Shown: positions 58,606-64,000 of the stretch, one piece after another | How positions within the stretch are numbered: position 1 is the first letter of the stretch | How the letters are laid out: every line of letters starts with the position of its first letter | Origin: Vicinamibacterales bacterium | GTDB taxonomy: Bacteria; Acidobacteriota; Vicinamibacteria; Vicinamibacterales; UBA2999 | Direction: 5' to 3' | DNA: 64,000 nucleotides | Assembly: GCA_030680175.1 (NCBI GenBank) | Contig: JAUXWO010000070.1 | Location: forward strand, 1 to 64,000 | Made by a program: the position numbers and the translations under genes | The notes under the pieces: model-generated | Database searches by the model: none | Told to the model about the DNA's origin: nothing | Seen by the model: only the letters and a program-made list of their open reading frames with translations

Positions 58606-59933
58606 TGATCGCCAGGAGGGCGCTGTCGCGCCGCACGATGCTGAAGGCGCTCGGGACGGCCGTGCCACTGCCGCTGCTCGACGCGATGGTGCCGGCGATG
58701 ACCGCCCTCCGTCAGACGGCCGCCGCGCCGAAGCTCCGCTTCGGGACGGTGTACGTGCCGAACGGCGTCATCCCGGCGCAGTGGTTTCCGACGGGCGAGG
58801 GGGCGGCGTTCGAGTTCTCGCCGTCGCTCGCGCCGCTCTCGGCCTATCGCGATCGCCTGCTCGTGCTGAGCGGCCTCGACAGCGAGCCGCCGCCGCCGCC
58901 CGGCGAGCGCCAGTTCAACAACCACGCCGACGCCAGCACGCGCTTCCTGACCTCCGTGACGCCGAGCCGGACGCTGCGCGCCGGCGTCTCGATCGATCAG
59001 ATCGCCGCCGGCGTGCTCGGCGAGGACACACCGATGCGGTCGATGGAGCTGGCGCTCGAGTCGGTCGACTCCGGGACGTCGTGCGACTTCGGCCGGAGCT
59101 GCGTCTACACCGGCACGATCGCCTGGGCGGGCGAGACGTCGCCGCTGCCGATGGAGCACGACCCGAGCGCGGCGTTCGTCCGGCTGTTCGGCGATGGCGA
59201 CCTGAGCGACGGTGCGGCGCGGCGGCGGCGCATGCAGCAGCGCGGCAGCATCCTCGACTCCCTGGCCGACGAGGTCGCGCACCTGCGCACACGACTGGCC
59301 GCCGCCGACCGTACACGGATCGCCGGCTACCTCGAGGCCGTGCGCGACGTGGAGCGGCGCATCCAGAAGACCATCGCGCACAACGCGGAGCTGCCGGCCT
59401 TCGATCGTCCGTCGGGCGTGCCCGAGTCGTTCGCCGAGCACGCACGGCTGATGTTCGACCTGCAGCTGCTGGCCTACCAGGGCGACGTGACGCGCGTGAC
59501 GACGTTCATGATCGGGCGGGAGTTCAGCGGACGCACGTATCCGGAGATCGGCGTCCCCGATGCGCATCACCCCATCTCGCATCATCAGCGCGACCCGGTG
59601 CGCATGGAGAAGTGCGCGAAGATCAATCACTACCACGTGTCGCTCTTCGCCGAGTACGTCGAGAAGCTGCGGACGACGCCCGACGGCGACGGCTCGCTGC
59701 TGGACCACTCGGTGATCCTGTACGGCGCGGGGATGAACGAAGGCAACGGCCACGTGCCGCGCAACCTGCCGATCCTGCTCGTCGGCGGTGGCAGCGGACG
59801 CCTGCGGCCCGGGCGGCACATCACGTACGCCGACCGCACCCCGCTCGCCAACATGCAGCTCGGCCTGCTCGACAAGCTGGGCGTGCGCGTCGACGAGCAC
59901 GGCAACAGCACGGGACCGGTCAGCCTGGACTGA
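58602..59933 (+). CDS. DUF1552-family protein, Tat-exported
   Basis: A 443-aa protein beginning with a twin-arginine signal (SRRTMLKALG) and containing the DUF1552 hallmarks: RFGTVYVPNGVIPAQWFPTG, GLDSEPPPPPGERQFNNHA, MELALESVDSG and SVILYGAGMNEGNGH. The fold is related to alkaline-phosphatase-like DUF1501/1552 proteins. Its start overlaps the DUF1592 stop (ATGA), so the two are one operon and probably one periplasmic complex. A hairpin covers its stop codon. Confidence 0.92.
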   Translation: MMIARRALSRRTMLKALGTAVPLPLLDAMVPAMTALRQTAAAPKLRFGTVYVPNGVIPAQWFPTGEGAAFEFSPSLAPLSAYRDRLLVLSGLDSEPPPPPGERQFNNHADASTRFLTSVTPSRTLRAGVSIDQIAAGVLGEDTPMRSMELALESVDSGTSCDFGRSCVYTGTIAWAGETSPLPMEHDPSAAFVRLFGDGDLSDGAARRRRMQQRGSILDSLADEVAHLRTRLAAADRTRIAGYLEAVRDVERRIQKTIAHNAELPAFDRPSGVPESFAEHARLMFDLQLLAYQGDVTRVTTFMIGREFSGRTYPEIGVPDAHHPISHHQRDPVRMEKCAKINHYHVSLFAEYVEKLRTTPDGDGSLLDHSVILYGAGMNEGNGHVPRNLPILLVGGGSGRLRPGRHITYADRTPLANMQLGLLDKLGVRVDEHGNSTGPVSLD

Positions 59934-59954
59934 CGCTGAAAGCGTCAGTCCAGG
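59924..59954 (+). terminator. Perfect 14-bp hairpin containing the DUF1552 stop codon
   Basis: CCTGGACTGACGCT, loop GAA, AGCGTCAGTCCAGG. The TGA stop is in the 5' arm. There is no T-run; a heptamer array follows directly. A likely terminator or 3'-end stabiliser. Confidence 0.65.
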
Positions 59955-60064
59955 GAGCGATCAGCTGTCAGCGATCGGCTGTCAGCGGCGATCAGCTGTC
60001 AGCTCTCGGCTATCGGCGCTTCATCGCTGAACGCTGATCGCCGACAGCCGATCGCCGACAGCCA
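59955..60064. repeat. Foldback heptamer array
   Basis: Forward units (AGCTGTC, AGCGATC, GGCTGTC, AGCTCTC, GGCTATC) to about 60010, then complementary units (ATCGCTG, AACGCTG, ATCGCCG, ACAGCCG, ACAGCCA) to 60064. The two arms can pair into a long imperfect hairpin between the DUF1552 and ankyrin genes. Confidence 0.92.
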
Positions 60065-60081
60065 ACCAGGAGTTCGAACTT

Positions 60082-61545
60082 GTGATGGCGTTGATACTCG
60101 CGATGTTGCTCGCGCTGTCTCCCCTGATCGAAGCAATCAGATCGGGCGACGTGGAGGGCGTGCGTGCGCTGGTCGCCTCCGGGACCGACGTGAACGCCGC
60201 CGAGGGTGATGGCGCCACGGCGCTGCATTGGGCCGCGTACGAAAACGACGAGGCCCTGGTCGAGACGCTCCTCGCCGCGGGCGCTCGGGTCGCGGCCGCC
60301 AACGACCTCGGCATCACCCCTCTGCATCTGGCCAGCGCCAACGGCCACCTCGCCATCGTGTCGCGGCTCCTCGCGCGCGGCGCTGCCGTGGAGGCGGCCT
60401 CCGAGGCCGGCGTCACGCCGCTGATGGAAGCGGCCCGCAGCGGGAACGCGGACGTCGTGCGGGCGCTGCTGGCACGCGGCGCCAACCCGAATACGCGCGA
60501 GTCGGCGCGCCAGCAGACCGCCCTCATGTGGGCGGCGGGGCGCCGGCACCATGAGGCGGTCACGGCGCTCGTCGAGGGAGGCGCGGACGTGGACGCGCGC
60601 ACCAGCGTCCGAACGCTCACGGTCATGCTCGACCGCGGGCCGCGGCGCACCGTGAAGACGTCGATGCAGGATGCCCATCCGCTCGGCACGGGCGGCGGCA
60701 CCGCGCTCCATTTCGCCGCGCAGTCGGGCGATACGCCGTCCGCACGGACGCTCCTCGCCGCCGGCGCCGGCGTGAACGTGGCGGCCGCGGATGGCCGCAC
60801 CCCGCTCGTGCTGGCCGCCTTCTCGGGGCACGGCGAGATCGCGCGCGCGCTCATCGAGGCCGGCGCCGACGTGCACGCGGACGCGGCCGGCTACACGGCG
60901 CTTCACGCCGCCACGCTGCGCGGGGACCTGGCGACCGTCCGGGCGCTCCTGGCGCGGGGCGCGAGCCCGAACGCCCGGCTCACGCGCGGGAGCCCGGTGC
61001 GGCGGTTCGGGTCGCAGTGGGCGTTCACGACGCCCATGACCGGCGGCACGCCGCTGCTCGTCGCGGCCACCTACCTGGAAGTGGAGATTCTCACCGCGCT
61101 GCTCGCGGCGGGCGCCGATCCGGATGTCCCGCTCGACGACGGCACGACGCCGCTGCTGGCCGCGGCCGGCATCCCCGTCGAGAAGGAGGCGCGCCCCACG
61201 GACCTGGAGCGCTGGCAGATGGTGGACTCCGACAACCCGCCCGTGCCGCGCGACGAGGCCGACGCGCTCGAGGCCGTGCGCCAGCTCATCGCCGCGGGCG
61301 CCGACGTGACCCGCGCCAACGAAGCCGGCGACACTGCGCTCCACGCCGCCGCCGGCGCCGGACTCGTGCCGCTCATCCGGATCCTGGCGGAGGCCGGTGC
61401 CGTGCTGGACGCCACAAACGCCAACGGCCAGACGCCGCTCGACCTGACCCTCCCACGGCCGCCCGCCCCCGGCCGCGGCCCCGGCGCGCCGGGACATCCC
61501 GAGGCCGCAGAGCTACTCCGCACGCTGGCGGCACCTCGCCTGTAG
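60082..61545 (+). CDS. Ankyrin-repeat protein, exported
   Basis: A 487-aa protein with a short hydrophobic N-terminus (MALILAMLLALSPL, probably a signal peptide) and about ten ankyrin repeats (for example GATALHWAAYENDEALVETLLAAGARV and GITPLHLASANGHLAIVSRLLARGA). A break at 165-210 and another at 305-370 interrupt the series. It is probably a scaffold for the DUF1592/DUF1552 pair upstream, a gene order I know from other Acidobacteriota. CAGGAG lies before a GTG at 60082; ATG 60085 is equally possible. Confidence 0.92.
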   Translation: MMALILAMLLALSPLIEAIRSGDVEGVRALVASGTDVNAAEGDGATALHWAAYENDEALVETLLAAGARVAAANDLGITPLHLASANGHLAIVSRLLARGAAVEAASEAGVTPLMEAARSGNADVVRALLARGANPNTRESARQQTALMWAAGRRHHEAVTALVEGGADVDARTSVRTLTVMLDRGPRRTVKTSMQDAHPLGTGGGTALHFAAQSGDTPSARTLLAAGAGVNVAAADGRTPLVLAAFSGHGEIARALIEAGADVHADAAGYTALHAATLRGDLATVRALLARGASPNARLTRGSPVRRFGSQWAFTTPMTGGTPLLVAATYLEVEILTALLAAGADPDVPLDDGTTPLLAAAGIPVEKEARPTDLERWQMVDSDNPPVPRDEADALEAVRQLIAAGADVTRANEAGDTALHAAAGAGLVPLIRILAEAGAVLDATNANGQTPLDLTLPRPPAPGRGPGAPGHPEAAELLRTLAAPRL

Positions 61546-61567
61546 TCACGTCGCGCGAGTCGCCGTA

Positions 61568-61640
61568 GCTGTCGGCTTTCGGCTGTCGGCTTTCAGCAGC
61601 TCTCAGCTTTCAGCATTTCGCATTCTGCATCTTGCATTCG
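61568..61640. repeat. GC-N5 heptamer array between convergent genes
   Basis: Units GCTGTCG, GCTTTCG, GCTGTCG, GCTTTCA, a 10-bp unit, GCTTTCA, GCATTTC, GCATTCT, GCATCTT, GCATTCG: every unit begins with GC. It lies between the stop codons of the ankyrin and NHL genes, eight bases from the latter. Confidence 0.93.
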
Positions 61641-61648
61641 CCTGAGAT

Positions 61649-62614
61649 CTACTGCCGGTAGCGCTGCGGGACGAGCTCCGGGCCTGGCGCGTGGACGAGG
61701 TCGCCGTTCGGCAGGACGTCCATGCCGTGATTGCCGAGCGCGTCCACCACGCCGATCAGCGCACCCGTCGCCGGGTTGATCTTGATCAGCCAGCCCGGCA
61801 CGTTGTTCGGGCCGCGCGGGATGCTCGACAGCCACATCGCATCGCCCGCGAGCGTGATTCCGAACGTCTTGCCGTACTGCGACCACTCGCCCAGGTACGT
61901 CCCGTCCGACGTGAAGCGCTGGATGCGCCCGTTCTCGCGATCCGCGACGTAGACGATGCCCTGGGCGTCGACCTGGATGGAGTGCGGCAGACGGAACTCA
62001 CCGGGGCCTGTGCCCGCCGTCCCCCACTCGCGGATCTTCGTCCCGTCGGCCGTGTACTCGAGGATGCGCGCGTTGCGATAGCCGTCGGCAATGAACAGGT
62101 GCCCGTTCGGTGCGAAGGCGATGTCGGTCGTGCTGCAGAAGGCGCCGCACGGGTCAGGCTGCCCCCCGACTTCGATCTGCATCAGCAGCTCGCCCTGCGG
62201 CGAGAACTTGTACACCATCGAACTCGCCGAGTCGGTCGTCCAGACATTGCCCTGGGGGTCGAGGCGAATCGCATGTGGCGTCGTGTACAAGCCCTTCCCC
62301 CACGAGCGCACGATCCGCCCCTCCGCGTCGAGGACGATGACGGGGTCGGCCTTGTCGCCACGCTGGAGCAGGTACACGAGTCCATCGCGGCCGGCCGCCA
62401 CCCAGGACACCATGCCGAGGCCCCACCCCTCGGCGGCGGGCGCCTGCACCGGGATCGGTGACGGCGCCAGCGGCAGGCGCGGCGCCGTCCGCATGGTGTC
62501 GGCCAGCGCCGCGTTCTGCGCCTCCATGCGCGCACGCTCGTCCGGCGTCAGGCTGTTCGGGTTCTGCAGCCCCAGCGGGGCCAGGAGGAGGAGCGCAACC
62601 AGTCGGCTGACCAT
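61649..62614 (-). CDS. NHL-repeat beta-propeller protein (amidating-lyase-like)
   Basis: A 321-aa exported protein with a signal peptide (MVSRLVALLLLAPLGLQ) and an NHL six-bladed propeller. PHAIRLDPQGNVWTTDSASSM, FIADGYRNARILEY and LPHSIQVDAQGIVYVADRENGR resemble the lyase domain of peptidylglycine alpha-amidating enzymes (PAL). Whether it is an enzyme or a binding propeller is open. The start at 62614 begins the signal peptide. Confidence 0.85.
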   Translation of the reverse strand: MVSRLVALLLLAPLGLQNPNSLTPDERARMEAQNAALADTMRTAPRLPLAPSPIPVQAPAAEGWGLGMVSWVAAGRDGLVYLLQRGDKADPVIVLDAEGRIVRSWGKGLYTTPHAIRLDPQGNVWTTDSASSMVYKFSPQGELLMQIEVGGQPDPCGAFCSTTDIAFAPNGHLFIADGYRNARILEYTADGTKIREWGTAGTGPGEFRLPHSIQVDAQGIVYVADRENGRIQRFTSDGTYLGEWSQYGKTFGITLAGDAMWLSSIPRGPNNVPGWLIKINPATGALIGVVDALGNHGMDVLPNGDLVHAPGPELVPQRYRQ

Positions 62615-62788
62615 GGCGCGAACGCTATCACACCCGGCGGCGCGCCACGGAGCGCCCGCCGCGCTCATGCCCGGGTCCCGTTGTGCCGATGTCTCTCAGG
62701 CGATACACCACTCACCACACGACCCGATTCGACTACACTGGTGCGCTGCGATTGCTGGACATCAGCAGGCCGCCCCATGGAGCTCTCG

Positions 62789-63934
62789 ATGCGATCTGAC
62801 GCGCGCCCGTGCCGGTTGAACACCGTCCTGTCATGGACGCTTGCCGTCGTTCTGCTGCTGTCGGTGCTCTCCACCGGGGCTGCGGCGCAGGACCGTCCAG
62901 GCGTCCACGTCACCCCGAAGGGCTACCGTGTCCCGGTCTACGGCATGTCCGTGGTCCGCGACGCCGACGGACGCGTCGACGTGCTCTGCGCGCGGCTGAC
63001 CGACGCCGAACTCGCCAGCACGCCGCTCGCGCGGTCGATGAGCCGTTCGATGCTCGCGCGTTCGCCGCAGGTCCTCGTGCAGGAAGGCGAGGACCGGCTG
63101 GCCTTCACGGTGATCTATGGCGATGCCCCCGGGACCGGCTTCTTCGACGGGGACGTGGGCGAGCAGCGCCGCGCCGCCTTCGAGGCCAGCCTGGCGACCT
63201 GGTCCGCGGCCCTCCGCGGGCGCGCCCCCGTCACGGTGCACGTCCGGATGGAGGAGATGGACGAAGACAGCCAGGTGCTGGCGCACGCGGGGCCCGTGGA
63301 CTTCATCGAGATCGACGGCGTGGCCGTCCCGTACGCCCTCGCGGCCCAGCTCCGGGAGGAGCCGGTCGGCGACGGGGGGGCGCATATCGAGGCGGTCTTC
63401 AACAGCCGCATGGCCTGGGACTACTCGCTCGAGGGGACGACATCGAACGAGGAGCAGACGAGCTTCCTCTACACGGCCCTCCACGAGGTCGGCCATGGCC
63501 TGGGCTTTCTCGACACCTTCGACCCCGACGAGGGCGCGCTGCTGAACGGCGTGCCCACGCCATACGACACCTTCGTCAACCGCGGTCACGGCGAGGACGG
63601 CCGCCTCACCGGGAGGGGGTCCGGCGACGTCCGGGGCGATCTGGTCAGCGATGACCTGTTCTTCGCCGGCCCCGCCGCCACCGATGCGAGCCAGGCGTCG
63701 GTCGTGCCGCTCCCGCTCGTGAAGCTGCACGCCCCCGATCCGTACGAGCAGGGGTCGAGCGTGTCGCACGTGGATCAGGAGACGTACTCCCAGGTCGAGG
63801 TTGGCCTGATGACGCCAGGCGCCTTCGGCGCGAGCGCCAACATGATCGACATCCTGACACTCGGCATCCTTGCCGATCTCGGCTACCAGGTCGCGCCCCG
63901 CGAAGAGACCGTCACGACCACACGGCGGCAGTAG
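62789..63934 (+). CDS. Secreted zinc metalloprotease-like protein (HExxHxxGxxD)
   Basis: A 381-aa exported protein with a signal peptide (TVLSWTLAVVLLLSVLSTGAAAQ) and a catalytic motif HEVGHGLGFLD: zinc ligands H232 and H236, catalytic E233, and Asp in the third-ligand position, as in snapalysin-type peptidases. The C-terminal part (SHVDQETY, VGLMTPG, with Met after the zinc motif) fits a metzincin Met-turn. The start at 62789 has GGAG six bases upstream; 62777 is the alternative. Confidence 0.82.
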   Translation: MRSDARPCRLNTVLSWTLAVVLLLSVLSTGAAAQDRPGVHVTPKGYRVPVYGMSVVRDADGRVDVLCARLTDAELASTPLARSMSRSMLARSPQVLVQEGEDRLAFTVIYGDAPGTGFFDGDVGEQRRAAFEASLATWSAALRGRAPVTVHVRMEEMDEDSQVLAHAGPVDFIEIDGVAVPYALAAQLREEPVGDGGAHIEAVFNSRMAWDYSLEGTTSNEEQTSFLYTALHEVGHGLGFLDTFDPDEGALLNGVPTPYDTFVNRGHGEDGRLTGRGSGDVRGDLVSDDLFFAGPAATDASQASVVPLPLVKLHAPDPYEQGSSVSHVDQETYSQVEVGLMTPGAFGASANMIDILTLGILADLGYQVAPREETVTTTRRQ

Positions 63935-63951
63935 CGCGCACCGGATCACCC

Positions 63952-63999
63952 TCAGTCGCCGGTGCCCCCGCGGCGGACGATGTGCTCGGGATCGTGCCA
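63952..63999 (-). CDS. C-terminus of a gene cut by the window edge
   Basis: The minus strand reads WHDPEHIVRRGGTGD then TGA, entering from beyond 64000. It looks like real protein, but it is too short to identify. Confidence 0.4.
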   Translation of the reverse strand, partial: WHDPEHIVRRGGTGD

Positions 64000-64000
64000 G

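Overview
The window is 64 kb of very GC-rich, gene-dense bacterial chromosome. Several gene sets point to Acidobacteriota, probably the Vicinamibacteria branch: a duplicated-permease (ADOP-type) ABC exporter next to a PadR regulator, a planctomycete-type cytochrome (DUF1587/1595/1592/1588/1585) followed by a Tat-exported DUF1552 protein and an ankyrin protein, several secreted S9 and HExxH peptidases, and a PQQ dehydrogenase. That placement rests on gene content only; there is no rRNA here. No prophage, transposase gene or CRISPR array was seen.

Layout. 0-10 kb: an amidase, a secreted S9 peptidase, a small lipoprotein, a J-domain protein, a DUF6544-like membrane protein, tRNA-Arg(TCT), an AI-2E family permease and a second amidase. 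10-15 kb: a PilZ-like protein, a CoxG-like protein and an aat-clpS-clpA cluster, which is the bacterial N-degron pathway in one run. 15-24 kb: tRNA-His, an AsmA-like protein, a methyltransferase, an FHA-GAF-HD-GYP protein, a LigD with ligase-polymerase order, and a TonB-dependent receptor. 24-29 kb: a probable selenoprotein (in-frame UGA in a UxxC redox motif) coupled to transaldolase, divergent pgi, tRNA-Arg(CCG), and membrane proteins including an MFS transporter. 29-44 kb: a TPR protein, a PQQ dehydrogenase, a large zinc protease, tRNA-Lys(CTT), a zinc-protease lipoprotein, a sterol-desaturase-like protein, a DUF1028 lipoprotein and the ADOP/PadR pair. 44-48 kb: an accessory patch with hipBA and a collagen-like protein between long direct repeats. 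48-54 kb: a usp-ppsA-osmC run, an S9 peptidase and proline dehydrogenase. 54-64 kb: an epimerase, the DUF1592/DUF1552/ankyrin cassette, an NHL-propeller protein, another zinc protease and the end of a further gene.

Two things stand out. The first is the UGA-containing redoxin, with a plausible bacterial SECIS hairpin right after the UGA. The second is a window-wide system of degenerate tandem arrays of short units, mostly 7 bp and often of the form GC-N5, that sit directly after stop codons. In three genes the array is read into the C-terminus and supplies the stop codon. Related 8-bp and 9-bp arrays lie between divergent genes. There is also a ~100-bp element with inverted ends that fills a convergent intergenic gap exactly, and a duplicated lipoprotein/hipA-tail segment that reappears as a third scrap 3.5 kb away.

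Most genes have a purine-rich ribosome binding site 5-9 nt before the chosen start. Where the longest open frame disagreed with this, the start supported by the binding site and signal peptide was used.
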